DNA of 24,694 nt from an uncultured Bacilli bacterium (GTDB lineage Bacteria > Bacillota_I > Bacilli_A > RF39 > UBA660), in contig CANRQD010000007.1 in NCBI GenBank assembly GCA_947632685.1, forward strand, positions 1-24,694. Direction: 5' to 3'. The notes beneath the pieces are model-generated. The model made no database searches, was not told where the DNA came from, and was given only the letters and a program-made list of their open reading frames with translations. Numbering within the stretch: position 1 is the first letter of the stretch; every line of letters starts with the position of its first letter. Made by a program: the position numbers and the translations under genes. Positions 1-7,280 of the stretch are shown in pieces.

Positions 1-433
1 GTGATCCTACACCTCTATGATATTGAGAACCATGTCCCATTGGACCACGTGATTGATTATGACGTTTAATAACACCTTGGAAGCCTTTACCTTTACTAAC
101 TCCACTAACGTCAACCATTTCACCTTCGCTAAAGATATCAACACTGATAGTTTGTCCTAAAGTATATTCATCAGTATTAACTCCTCTAATTTCTCTTAAG
201 AAGCGCTTAGGTGTTGTATTTGCTTTTTTTGTATGACCCATTTTTGGTTTATTACTAACTTTTTCTCTTACTGTTTCAGTAGCAAGTTGAATAGCAGCAT
301 AACCATCTTTTTCAACTGTTTTAATTTGTGTAACCACATTAGGTTCTACACTAATAACAGTAACCGGAATTAATTTACCATCTTTAGTAAATACCTGAGT
401 CATCCCGATTTTCTTACCTAAGATTCCTTTCAT
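1..433 (-). CDS. rplC: 50S ribosomal protein L3 (uL3), 3' end outside window
   Basis: This is the N-terminal ~144 residues of ribosomal protein L3, an early assembly protein of the large subunit; the gene runs off the left edge of the window. The start MKGILGKKIGMTQVF is the family hallmark, and the stretch SRGPMGHGSQYHRG near the edge belongs to the conserved central region. The ATG at 433 follows a strong ribosome binding site (AGGAGG). It lies 17 bases after the rpsJ stop codon, so it is the second gene of the S10 operon. No promoter is visible in that gap and transcription should come from the promoter upstream of rpsJ. The identification is secure; the only limit is truncation. Confidence 0.97.
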   Translation of the reverse strand, partial: MKGILGKKIGMTQVFTKDGKLIPVTVISVEPNVVTQIKTVEKDGYAAIQLATETVREKVSNKPKMGHTKKANTTPKRFLREIRGVNTDEYTLGQTISVDIFSEGEMVDVSGVSKGKGFQGVIKRHNQSRGPMGHGSQYHRGVGS

Positions 434-450
434 AAATATTTCCTCCTAAA

Positions 451-762
451 TTATTTTGTTTTAATTTCAATATCCACACCGCTAGGTAAATCTAAATGCG
501 CTAAAGCATCAATTGTTTCCTTGCTAGGATTTTTGATATCAATAAGTCTTTTATGTGTACGCATCTCGAATTGTTCACGTGAATCTTTATATTTGTGAAC
601 AGCTCTTAATATTGTAAACTTTTCAATTTCAGTTGGTAGTGGAACTGGTCCTGAAATTATACCACCTGATCTTTTTATAGTTTCAACAATTTTTGTTGCA
701 GCATTATCTAAAATTCTATGATCATATGCTTTTAATTTAATGCGAACCTTTTCTGCTGACAT
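451..762 (-). CDS. rpsJ: 30S ribosomal protein S10 (uS10)
   Basis: Small-subunit protein S10, which also acts as the transcription antitermination factor NusE. At 103 residues it has the usual family length (about 102). Visible hallmarks are IRIKLKAYDHRILD-like residues near the N-terminus, GPVPLPTEIEKFT in the middle and the histidine-rich TH-K-RLIDI segment. The ATG at 762 is preceded by GGGAGG. It is the first gene of the S10 operon here, directly followed by rplC, and it has its own promoter and ~115-base leader, so it is not simply co-transcribed from tuf. In many bacteria tuf lies immediately upstream; here dinB does. Confidence 0.98.
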   Translation of the reverse strand: MSAEKVRIKLKAYDHRILDNAATKIVETIKRSGGIISGPVPLPTEIEKFTILRAVHKYKDSREQFEMRTHKRLIDIKNPSKETIDALAHLDLPSGVDIEIKTK

Positions 763-880
763 ATAAATCCTCCCTTCGCCTATATCTAGTATAGACTTGC
801 TCCATGCAAATAACCCGATAACAGATTAGCAACTTAACCTGGTGTATCGACAACCTCGCATATCTAAGCAGTCACACAGA
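763..880 (-). ncRNA. Possible structured 5' leader of the S10 operon
   Basis: Between the predicted transcription start (about 878) and the rpsJ start codon lie about 115 untranslated bases, unusually long for this window, where most leaders are 10-25 bases. By eye it folds. At 816-849 the arms CGATACA and TG(T)TATCG pair with one bulged base and enclose a second GGTT/AATC helix with an 8-base loop. A small TTGC/GCAA hairpin follows at about 799-811. The leader is also richer in G+C than the surrounding intergenic DNA. Ribosomal-protein operons often carry leaders bound by one of their products; which protein, if any, binds here is unknown. Confidence 0.45.
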
Positions 881-884
881 TAAA

Positions 885-914
885 AGTATATCATACTATT
901 TCCTTGTTTTGCAA
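885..914 (-). promoter_or_regulatory. Promoter of the S10 operon
   Basis: The minus strand shows TTGCAA (909-914), an 18-base spacer and TATACT (885-890). A TG one base upstream of the -10 makes it an extended -10 promoter. It predicts a start near 878 and a long leader before rpsJ. Confidence 0.7.
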
Positions 915-992
915 GTGTTTTTTGCATTTTTTTAATTATATGCAACACAAAATTTTCCTATTAAATTTAAAAATTAACAAAAAAAGAGAAAA

Positions 993-2192
993 CTAATTAT
1001 CTTTTTTCTTCATTGCAGCAGGAATAACTGAATTACTACCAAATCTATCATTTAGTGAATCTACTATTTTTTGAAAGTCTGAAATCGTATTATCTTTTTT
1101 TACCTCTTCATCAAATAATGATATTTGTTCTACCCTATCACTAGATAAATCTGCAAGTCTTACACCAATAAGTCTTATAGGTTCTCCTTTAAAACTAATA
1201 TCAAGTAAATGAAGAATAGTTTTATATATTATATTAGTATCATTAGTTGCATTTTCTAATTTTATCTGTTTTGAATAACTTTCAAAAGCACTATTTTTAT
1301 ATATTATTGCAACTACATTACAATATTTATTTTTATTTCTCAATTGTCTTGCAACATCATCTGTTTGTCTAAACAAAATATCTTTTAATTCTTCTTTATC
1401 AGATATATCTTTAATTAAAGTTTCCGTTGTACTAATACTTTCTGACTTAGAATCTCTTTTTTCTACTTTAGTATAATCTATACCATTAGCAGAGTCTAAT
1501 AAAAATTGAGCTTGATTTTTAAAATATTTATTTAATATGCGAATATTACTATTTGCAAGATCACCTATAGTATTAATACCTATATTTCTAAGTATTTTTG
1601 AACTAGACTTTCCTACCATAAATAAATCTTCAATTGGTAGAGGCCACATTTTATTTTTAATTTCATCTTCAAATAAAGTATGTACTTTATCCGGTTTTTC
1701 AAAATCACTTGCCATTTTAGCACAAAGCATATTATTAGCAACACCAACATTAACTGTAAATCCAAATTTATTTTTGATATCATCTTTTATTTTATAGGCT
1801 AATTTAATATAGTCATCATATATATATTTAGTACCAGTTAAATCAATAAAGGCCTCATCTACAGAATATTTTAAAATATTTGGAGAATACTTTTTTAAAT
1901 AATCATGAAATAATCTAGACTGTTCATAATACCAATTATAATCAGGACTAAATATTTTTAAATTAGGACATTTTTTTCTTGCAGAATATAAAGTTTCTGC
2001 AGTCTTAATCCCATATTTTTTAGCAATGGGACTTTTAGCTAAAACAATACCACGTCGTTTAGTTTCATCCCCGCCAATTATAGAAGGAATTTTTCTAATA
2101 TCTATTTTATATCCTTCTTTTAAAAGCTTAATAGCACTCCAAGATAAAAAAGCATTATTAACATCAATATGAAATATAATTCTCTTATCCAT
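993..2192 (-). CDS. dinB: Y-family DNA polymerase (DNA polymerase IV type)
   Basis: Error-prone translesion polymerase of 399 residues. The palm carries Asp10 in HIDVNNAF and Asp112-Glu113 in YSVDEAFIDLT, the three metal-binding acids of the family. Phe15 sits at the steric-gate position. The helix-hairpin-helix region is around GKSSSKILRNIGINTIGDLA, and the little-finger domain follows. Near the C-terminus QISLF (356-360) is a textbook sliding-clamp binding motif. The HIDVNxAFLSW opening is typical of a Clostridia/Bacilli subgroup rather than of E. coli DinB. An in-frame ATG exists at 2240 but lies at the -35 box of the gene's own promoter. The start at 2192 follows GGTGA at good spacing and begins MDKRIIFHID, so it is preferred. 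Confidence 0.95.
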   Translation of the reverse strand: MDKRIIFHIDVNNAFLSWSAIKLLKEGYKIDIRKIPSIIGGDETKRRGIVLAKSPIAKKYGIKTAETLYSARKKCPNLKIFSPDYNWYYEQSRLFHDYLKKYSPNILKYSVDEAFIDLTGTKYIYDDYIKLAYKIKDDIKNKFGFTVNVGVANNMLCAKMASDFEKPDKVHTLFEDEIKNKMWPLPIEDLFMVGKSSSKILRNIGINTIGDLANSNIRILNKYFKNQAQFLLDSANGIDYTKVEKRDSKSESISTTETLIKDISDKEELKDILFRQTDDVARQLRNKNKYCNVVAIIYKNSAFESYSKQIKLENATNDTNIIYKTILHLLDISFKGEPIRLIGVRLADLSSDRVEQISLFDEEVKKDNTISDFQKIVDSLNDRFGSNSVIPAAMKKKDN

Positions 2193-2211
2193 ATAGACAT
2201 CACCTATATCA

Positions 2212-2240
2212 ATTATAGAACATATTTTTGATATAATCAA
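2212..2240 (-). promoter_or_regulatory. Promoter of dinB
   Basis: TTGATT (2235-2240), 17-base spacer, TATAAT (2212-2217). The start should be near 2205, only about 13 bases before the chosen ATG at 2192, so the longer reading frame from 2240 is excluded. No obvious LexA-type palindrome is visible around it. Confidence 0.85.
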
Positions 2241-2243
2241 TCA

Positions 2244-2277
2244 AACAAAAAAATCACCAATAATTTTATTAGTGATT
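2244..2277 (-). terminator. Rho-independent terminator after the SGNH-like gene
   Basis: On the minus strand AATCACTAATA and its partner TATTGGTGATT form an 11-bp stem with one G-T pair and a tiny loop, followed by a run of seven T. It overlaps the TAA of the gene ending at 2276 and lies just upstream of the dinB promoter, so it insulates the two genes. Confidence 0.85.
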
Positions 2278-3421
2278 ATATATTTTTATTTTTTCTTTTA
2301 CTTAAAACTTTTTGGAAAATTTCAAATTCTCTTTTATGCTCATCTGCAATTTCTAATCCTCTTTTATATTCATAATCAGTACTATCCATTGCATCATAAA
2401 AACTATTTTTATAGTCTTGTTTTAGCGAAATGCAAATTCCTTCTGCACCTTTATCACATATATCAAAATTCTTATATTCATCTGTTTTTTTACTATTAGA
2501 TTCTATTTTATTATTATATATATGACCTAATATTGAATTAGCTAAAGCATTATGACCTATAGCAGAAATATGAAAATTATTTTCACTATTATTATATTTT
2601 TTACCTACTTGCTCTGTATCAATAAATGTAGTTTTATATTGTTTACATAAATCAGATAATCTTTCATTATATTCAATTACTAAATTTCTAAATACATTCA
2701 TTTCTTCTTTTTGTAAAGATCTAGGAACAGATGCACCTAAAGTATAAATATCTGTATTATTATTTATACCAAGTATATTATTATAATTCCTTTCTATAGA
2801 ATCAATTACTCTATCTAATGTATGTCTATTATTTACTTTTTTTAATGTGTAATAATAATTTGGTTTCTTATTCCTATCATTATAATCTTTTTTTATTCCA
2901 AAAGGATTTGCTCCTACTTCTCTCATTAAATCATTAACACCACTAGAATATATCATTATAGGTTCTTCAGCCATTTTTATAGATGTGGATATTTTTACAT
3001 TTTCATCATTTGGTTTTACTTTGTAAGCAAACTTATATATATTAGCCACTTTTCCTAAAAATTTTGGTAAGCCAATATCTTGCATAACTTTTTCAAAAGC
3101 ACTTACTGCACTATAAAGTTGTGCTAATTTTATTTCTTCTGCACTTAAATTATTTTTTAGAAAATAATCTATATGTTCAGTCTTATTCATAGTAAGTGAA
3201 AATGCATTAATAACTTCTGGTGTTAATTCATTACTTGTTAAAGATAAAGCTAAATAATCTAATAAACCTTTTCTATAAAGCATAGATGTAGTATTAATTC
3301 CTTGGGAATCATTTAAGCCAACTATTAATAAGCCCTTATCTTTATAATAATCAATCAATTTATCTATTTTTTCATAATCTGAAATAAGTTTCAATAATTT
3401 TTCTTGTTCTTTATTATTCAT
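2276..3421 (-). CDS. SGNH/GDSL hydrolase-like protein, cytoplasmic
   Basis: A 381-residue protein resembling the SGNH hydrolase fold. Candidate family blocks in order are NDS-Q-G (37-41, possible nucleophile Ser39), GVND (161-164, block III), and NNFHISAIGHNALA (281-294, block V with His284). Block V normally reads Asp-x-x-His; here the Asp position is Asn281, and block I has Asn in place of Gly, so catalysis may be altered or absent. There is no signal peptide or membrane segment, whereas many relatives are secreted. The C-terminal ~75 residues are a charged extension. The ATG at 3421 follows a GGGGG ribosome binding site and a perfect promoter. The fold assignment rests on short motifs and is moderately sure; the substrate is unknown. 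Confidence 0.6.
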   Translation of the reverse strand: MNNKEQEKLLKLISDYEKIDKLIDYYKDKGLLIVGLNDSQGINTTSMLYRKGLLDYLALSLTSNELTPEVINAFSLTMNKTEHIDYFLKNNLSAEEIKLAQLYSAVSAFEKVMQDIGLPKFLGKVANIYKFAYKVKPNDENVKISTSIKMAEEPIMIYSSGVNDLMREVGANPFGIKKDYNDRNKKPNYYYTLKKVNNRHTLDRVIDSIERNYNNILGINNNTDIYTLGASVPRSLQKEEMNVFRNLVIEYNERLSDLCKQYKTTFIDTEQVGKKYNNSENNFHISAIGHNALANSILGHIYNNKIESNSKKTDEYKNFDICDKGAEGICISLKQDYKNSFYDAMDSTDYEYKRGLEIADEHKREFEIFQKVLSKRKNKNI

Positions 3422-3447
3422 TATTATACCCCCTGAAAAGTAGTAGT

Positions 3448-3476
3448 ATTATACTAAATTTAGAGATATTTGTCAA
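3448..3476 (-). promoter_or_regulatory. Consensus promoter of the SGNH-like gene
   Basis: TTGACA (3471-3476), 17-base spacer, TATAAT (3448-3453): a perfect sigma-A consensus. It begins a few bases after the stop of the preceding gene, so the SGNH-like gene is probably expressed strongly and on its own. Confidence 0.92.
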
Positions 3477-3487
3477 AATTTACTATA

Positions 3488-4765
3488 CTAAATCAAATTA
3501 TCATTTAAACAAAATACTGCATATATAGGTATATATCTTACTTCTTTTTTTGTTGAAAAATTATTTTCAGTTATACGATAAGCATTACTTACTGTAAATC
3601 TTTTCATTAATACAGATAAAGATTTAGCCTTTGACATAGACTTAATTGTTATTTCAATAGGTATAATTTCACCCATTCTATTTTGTACTACAAAATTAAC
3701 TTCTGCTTTTCCTCCTGATTGATAATAATATAATGAATAATTAGCTTCAACTAAAGTTTTAGCTATATGATTTTCATACATAGTTTCTTTTATATTTTCA
3801 TTAGATAAAAAATCCTTTTTACTTATATGTAGCATTGAAAATAATAAGCCATCATCTGGTAAATATAATTTAAAACTATCTACTTCTCTACAACTACTAA
3901 GGGGTGATTTTATATTTGTTATTTTATAACTTCTATAAACAATTTGATTATCTATTAAATATTTTATAGTTGATTCATATTCTTTAGCTCTTTTCCCATA
4001 ACCCATTAATCCATATTGGAACTTTTTATTTTCCTTTTTTAATTGTTCTGGTATTGAATCAAGTACTTCTAAGCCTCTAGGAATATCTATAAGTGTAGAA
4101 TTTAGAGCTACTTCTTTTTTATATACATCAAGAATCTTTTGTTTAATAGCCTCTATTTCATTATCTCCATAACCATTATTAAAAGCATTAATTACTTCTG
4201 GAAATCCTCCTGTAAATAAATATTCATAAAATAGACCAAGTGCAACCTTATGAAATGGACAGGTTTTTCTTTTTTCATATGATTCCCTAATTAAATTGGC
4301 AAGTTGCTCTTCACCCCTAGACCACAAAAATTCTTCAAAATCCATTTCATACATACTTTTAAATTGTAAACTTTCCCCTTTAAATTTATTAAGATTTTCT
4401 CTCCTTGATGTTATCGCAATTATATGATATTTACTATTTTCACTACCAAATAATTTTAAACCTTTTACAATTTCTACATCATTAACATTATCAAAGACTA
4501 TTAATGTATCGTCTTTAAGTATGGTTTCTCCAGATATTATAGATAAATTTACAATTAATTTATCAGTTGATTTTTCTTTCTTAAATAAATCCAATAATTT
4601 AAGATTGTTAGAGGTATTAAAATATACAACATTTTTATATTCATTTTTTCCAAATTTTAATACTATAAAAGTCTTTCCTATTTGTTTAGGGCCATATAGT
4701 ATTAAAGGCTTTCTAATGATGTCATCCTTCCATTTCTGAAAAAACGTAACTATTTTTCGTTCCAT
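3488..4765 (-). CDS. AAA_14/DUF4143-type ATPase with degenerate active sites
   Basis: A 425-residue protein with the layout of the AAA_14 plus DUF4143 family: an N-terminal P-loop domain (Walker A GPKQIGKT 25-32, hydrophobic Walker B strand TLIVFDNV 87-94), a linker with the family-typical LFTGGFPEVI (183-192), and a C-terminal PD-(D/E)XK-like domain (GGKAEVNFVV 351-360, IPIEI 368-372). Three positions look degenerate. Walker B has Asp-Asn where relatives have Asp-Glu. The usual E-V-D-F of the nuclease-like core is E-V-N-F. The usual E-V-K is E-I-T. ATP binding is plausible, hydrolysis and nuclease activity doubtful. Members are widespread in gut Firmicutes and poorly characterised. It has its own promoter and GGGTGGTGG upstream of the ATG. 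Confidence 0.85.
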   Translation of the reverse strand: MERKIVTFFQKWKDDIIRKPLILYGPKQIGKTFIVLKFGKNEYKNVVYFNTSNNLKLLDLFKKEKSTDKLIVNLSIISGETILKDDTLIVFDNVNDVEIVKGLKLFGSENSKYHIIAITSRRENLNKFKGESLQFKSMYEMDFEEFLWSRGEEQLANLIRESYEKRKTCPFHKVALGLFYEYLFTGGFPEVINAFNNGYGDNEIEAIKQKILDVYKKEVALNSTLIDIPRGLEVLDSIPEQLKKENKKFQYGLMGYGKRAKEYESTIKYLIDNQIVYRSYKITNIKSPLSSCREVDSFKLYLPDDGLLFSMLHISKKDFLSNENIKETMYENHIAKTLVEANYSLYYYQSGGKAEVNFVVQNRMGEIIPIEITIKSMSKAKSLSVLMKRFTVSNAYRITENNFSTKKEVRYIPIYAVFCLNDNLI

Positions 4766-4798
4766 AAATTGCCACCACCCAACACATTTTATAAATTA

Positions 4799-4827
4799 AG
4801 TATACTTTTTTTTTGAAATTTAGTCAA
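4799..4827 (-). promoter_or_regulatory. Promoter of the AAA_14/DUF4143 gene
   Basis: TTGACT (4822-4827), 17-base spacer, TATACT (4799-4804), leading to a start near 4792 and a ~27-base leader with a G-rich ribosome binding site. Confidence 0.88.
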
Positions 4828-4870
4828 GTTTTAGCTAAAATAAAAGATCTATAATAATCTTATTTCTTAC

Positions 4871-4930
4871 CTATGCAATTTTTGTACTTTTGCTGATGCA
4901 TATTTTATATTGTTTTTCAATTAGTTTCAC
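4871..4930 (-). CDS. Possible 19-residue small ORF downstream of spo0A
   Basis: A short reading frame (GTG start, TAG stop) encoding a basic peptide VKLIEKQYKICISKSTKIA. AGGAG lies 11 bases before the GTG. Upstream at about 4962-4988 is TTGACA with a poorly spaced TATACC. There is no homology evidence, the spacing of both signals is non-ideal and the frame is short enough to occur by chance. It is listed because the 273-base gap between spo0A and the ATPase gene otherwise holds only a weak terminator and the ATPase promoter. Confidence 0.2.
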   Translation of the reverse strand: MKLIEKQYKICISKSTKIA

Positions 4931-5006
4931 TATAATCACAACTCCTAAAAAATTATACATCTGGTATATTATAAATTTATTTTTGTCAATTTTAGCCCAA
5001 AATAAA

Positions 5007-5027
5007 AAGACTACTACTGCTTGTCTT
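5007..5027 (-). terminator. Weak terminator after spo0A
   Basis: On the minus strand AAGAC and GTCTT form a 5-bp stem with an 11-base loop followed by TTTATTTT, about 12 bases past the spo0A stop. The stem is short, so efficiency is uncertain. Confidence 0.4.
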
Positions 5028-5038
5028 AGAATAAACTA

Positions 5039-5815
5039 TTACATTAATACTGAAGGTTTATTAAATTCTAATCGTAATTTATCTGCTACTGTAACAATAA
5101 ACTCTGAATTAGTGGGTTTAGCTTTATCAATATCAACGCTATGTCCAAATATTTCTTCCATTAACTGCCAATTACCTCTATTCCAACTAACTTCTATGGC
5201 ATGTCTTATTGCACGCTCTACACGTGATACTGTAGTATTAAATTTACTAGCTATTTCTGGGTATAATTCTTTTGTTATTCCACCAATAACTTCTGGTCTT
5301 TCATAAAGCATTATTATACCTTCTCTTATATATTGATATCCTTTAATATGTGATGGTACACCTAACTCATGTAATATTTTAGTTATAGATATTTGTAAAT
5401 TATTTAAATGTAAATCTACTGTTTTACTATCATATGTTCCACCTTCAGATAACTCAATAACTCTTTTTTCTAATTCTGATAATTCAAAAGGTTTCAATAT
5501 ATAATAATTAACACCCAATTCAGATACTCTTCTTATAATTTCTGGATTATTATAAGAAGTTAAAACAATAATCTTTCTAGAAATATTTTTCTTCTGCATA
5601 GTTTCTAATACACTTATGCCATCTTTATTAGGCATTATAAGGTCTAGTACAATCACATCATATTCTTCCTGTTTATTCTCAATTAATTTTAACCCTTCTA
5701 CACCATCATTAGCATCCAAAGAAACTATTATATCATTATGATTTTTAAAATACTCCTTTATCATACTAACTAAATCTTTATTATCATCAATTACTAACAG
5801 TCTAGTTTTACTCAT
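5039..5815 (-). CDS. spo0A: Sporulation transcription factor Spo0A
   Basis: Master response regulator of sporulation and stationary phase, 258 residues. The receiver domain (about 4-125) has Asp10-Asp11, the phosphoacceptor Asp58 in VIVLDLIMP and the conserved Lys of ILKPF. The DNA-binding domain (about 145-258) is nearly canonical: HELGVPSHIKGYQYIREGI, FNTTVSRVERAIRHAIEVSW with the recognition helix, and AKPTNSEFIVTVADKLRLE. An in-frame ATG at 5830 is possible, but the ATG at 5815 follows AAGGAG at ideal distance and is preferred. It is monocistronic: the cdaR terminator lies upstream and a weak hairpin downstream. The intact recognition helix implies standard 0A-box binding, and a perfect box lies in its own upstream region. 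Confidence 0.98.
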   Translation of the reverse strand: MSKTRLLVIDDNKDLVSMIKEYFKNHNDIIVSLDANDGVEGLKLIENKQEEYDVIVLDLIMPNKDGISVLETMQKKNISRKIIVLTSYNNPEIIRRVSELGVNYYILKPFELSELEKRVIELSEGGTYDSKTVDLHLNNLQISITKILHELGVPSHIKGYQYIREGIIMLYERPEVIGGITKELYPEIASKFNTTVSRVERAIRHAIEVSWNRGNWQLMEEIFGHSVDIDKAKPTNSEFIVTVADKLRLEFNKPSVLM

Positions 5816-5847
5816 TATTTCTCCTTCCATATACTACCTGCATAATC

Positions 5848-5853
5848 ATTATA
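5848..5853 (-). promoter_or_regulatory. -10 element of spo0A (no good -35)
   Basis: TATAAT on the minus strand, about 33 bases before the start codon. The expected -35 position (about 5870-5876) has no TTGACA-like hexamer and is instead occupied by the right half of a 17-base palindrome, which suggests a promoter that depends on a regulator. No clear sigma-H-type promoter was found. Confidence 0.5.
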
Positions 5854-5858
5854 CATCA

Positions 5859-5875
5859 ATGAAAATTATTTTCAT
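5859..5875. promoter_or_regulatory. Operator-like 17-base palindrome at the spo0A promoter
   Basis: ATGAAAAT-T-ATTTTCAT is a perfect inverted repeat with a one-base centre. Its inner 15 bases (5860-5874) have the 7-1-7 architecture of Fur-family boxes; against the Fur consensus TGATAATNATTATCA each half differs at one position. It covers the place where the spo0A -35 should be. No Fur-family gene is in the window, so the regulator is inferred only from the shape of the site. Confidence 0.4.
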
Positions 5876-5896
5876 AGGTATTTTTTTGACAAGTTT

Positions 5897-5903
5897 TGTC
5901 GAA
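5897..5903 (+). promoter_or_regulatory. 0A box (Spo0A binding site) upstream of spo0A
   Basis: TGTCGAA on the plus strand matches the known Spo0A recognition heptamer (TGNCGAA) exactly. It lies about 45 bases upstream of the spo0A -10 and next to the cdaR terminator T-tract. A partial mirror copy (TTGACAA) sits 4 bases away at 5886-5892. Because the Spo0A encoded here keeps the normal recognition helix, autoregulation is the simplest reading. Confidence 0.5.
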
Positions 5904-5930
5904 AAAGAAAAGTAGTTATTATAACTACTT
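5902..5930 (-). terminator. Terminator of the cdaA-cdaR operon
   Basis: AAGTAGTT and AACTACTT pair perfectly around a 5-base loop (5910-5930), then TTCTTTTT on the minus strand. The hairpin overlaps the last codons and TAG of cdaR. Confidence 0.85.
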
Positions 5931-7280
5931 CTCACTTATTCTAACTTTTACTTTTTTTGTCTTAGATGAATATTTTACCAGTAAATCATTACCTTTAACT
6001 TTTACTTTAACCTCATGTTCACCAACGCCATAACCATCTAGATCTATATATGCAGTGATCCCTGTTGCATCCAAACTATTAACTACAGATTCACTACCTT
6101 TTACTACAACTGTTACTTTACTATCTGCTTCTGATAAAGCCTGAACTTTATATTTACTATCTAAATTTTCTGTTGCGATTGATATATCAGAAAATTCTTT
6201 TGTTATTGAATTATCAACTGATACATTTACAGTTAATGTTTTAGTACTAATATCAGTGATACCTGTAGGTTTCTTTAATGTCACTTTATATTCTTTATTT
6301 TCAGATAAACCAGTTACATCAATTTCAACAGGTAAATATTCAATATTAGTAATAGCTTCTTCACTACCATACACAGTTACTTTAGAAATACTAGTTTCTG
6401 CAGATTTAATAGACTTACCAGTTGCTAAATTACCTTTAGGTACTACTCTTACAGGTATTTCTTTACTAGGTGATGTTATTTTTACTTTAGCAGTTACACT
6501 AGTTGGTACAATTTCAACATCTACAACTTTACCCTTTGTATCATAAGCAACTAAATCAACTTTTTTAAGTTCAATTTCTCCTGCTTTTGGATTAGCAATA
6601 TCATCTACATCTACTAATGCCTTAACAGTAGCTACTTTATCTAATTTATATTGAGCACCTTTAATAATGACATCATCTCTATCAAGTTCAACATCTTCTA
6701 TTGATAATTTGCTATCTAAATTATCAGGATGTAGCACATCATAAGTTAAACTTCTTGTTTCTGAAACTTTTGGATATAATGTAACAGTAACAACAGAAGG
6801 ATCTAATTTATAATCTAATGATTTTAATTTTTGAGAATATTTTAAAGTAACTTTATGATTACCCTCACTAAGTCCAGTTAAATCAACTGAAACACCCTTT
6901 GAAGGAGATTGTTTAGCTAAGAAAATATGTCTTTTTTCTCCAACTAATGTAATATCAACAGTTTTTGGTAATCCCTCTACTACGTACAACTCTTCATTAT
7001 AAACTGCTGACACAGGTTGATTATATAATATTTCAGCATATTGATCTGCCATAACACTAGATTCTTGATCAATTAATATAAATACGCCAAATGCCAAAAT
7101 CAAACTTATAACTATAAGAGTTGATTTTTTACTTAAAAATTTATCAATACCTTTATTATTATCTTTAAATAAATCCGTTATTCTTAAAATAAACTTAGTA
7201 ATTGGACTAATTAACCATTTATCAAAAAATAAACCAATGCGATGGAAAAATTTACCGATTCCTTTACTTACTTTCTTCAT
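5925..7280 (-). CDS. cdaR: CdaA regulatory protein CdaR (YbbR-domain protein)
   Basis: Membrane-anchored regulator of the diadenylate cyclase CdaA, 451 residues. A basic, amphipathic N-terminal region (about 1-52) precedes one membrane span (about 53-71, STLIVISLILAFGVFILI). Then come four extracytoplasmic YbbR repeats, seen as recurring V-x-G-x-x-x-x-V / L-x-V-x-V patterns between about residues 90 and 451. The N-terminal extension before the span is longer than is usual for CdaR. The frame is open from 7319, but the ATG at 7280 has AGGAAGAG just upstream and overlaps the end of cdaA by 17 bases, typical of translational coupling. A terminator follows directly, so the glmM gene that often completes this operon is not in place here. 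Confidence 0.92.
   Translation of the reverse strand: MKKVSKGIGKFFHRIGLFFDKWLISPITKFILRITDLFKDNNKGIDKFLSKKSTLIVISLILAFGVFILIDQESSVMADQYAEILYNQPVSAVYNEELYVVEGLPKTVDITLVGEKRHIFLAKQSPSKGVSVDLTGLSEGNHKVTLKYSQKLKSLDYKLDPSVVTVTLYPKVSETRSLTYDVLHPDNLDSKLSIEDVELDRDDVIIKGAQYKLDKVATVKALVDVDDIANPKAGEIELKKVDLVAYDTKGKVVDVEIVPTSVTAKVKITSPSKEIPVRVVPKGNLATGKSIKSAETSISKVTVYGSEEAITNIEYLPVEIDVTGLSENKEYKVTLKKPTGITDISTKTLTVNVSVDNSITKEFSDISIATENLDSKYKVQALSEADSKVTVVVKGSESVVNSLDATGITAYIDLDGYGVGEHEVKVKVKGNDLLVKYSSKTKKVKVRISEK

Noticed and set aside
993..2192. SOS (LexA) control of dinB
   Set aside because: The promoter region around 2193-2250 holds a terminator and sigma-A boxes but no CGAAC-type or other LexA palindrome.
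4890..5306. Plus-strand 138-residue reading frame over the 3' half of spo0A
   Set aside because: It is antisense to the strongly conserved Spo0A DNA-binding domain, has no ribosome binding site and a composition explained by the opposite strand.
5821..5905. Sigma-H promoter for spo0A
   Set aside because: No pair of sequences resembling the sigma-H -35 and -10 consensus with correct spacing was found upstream of spo0A.
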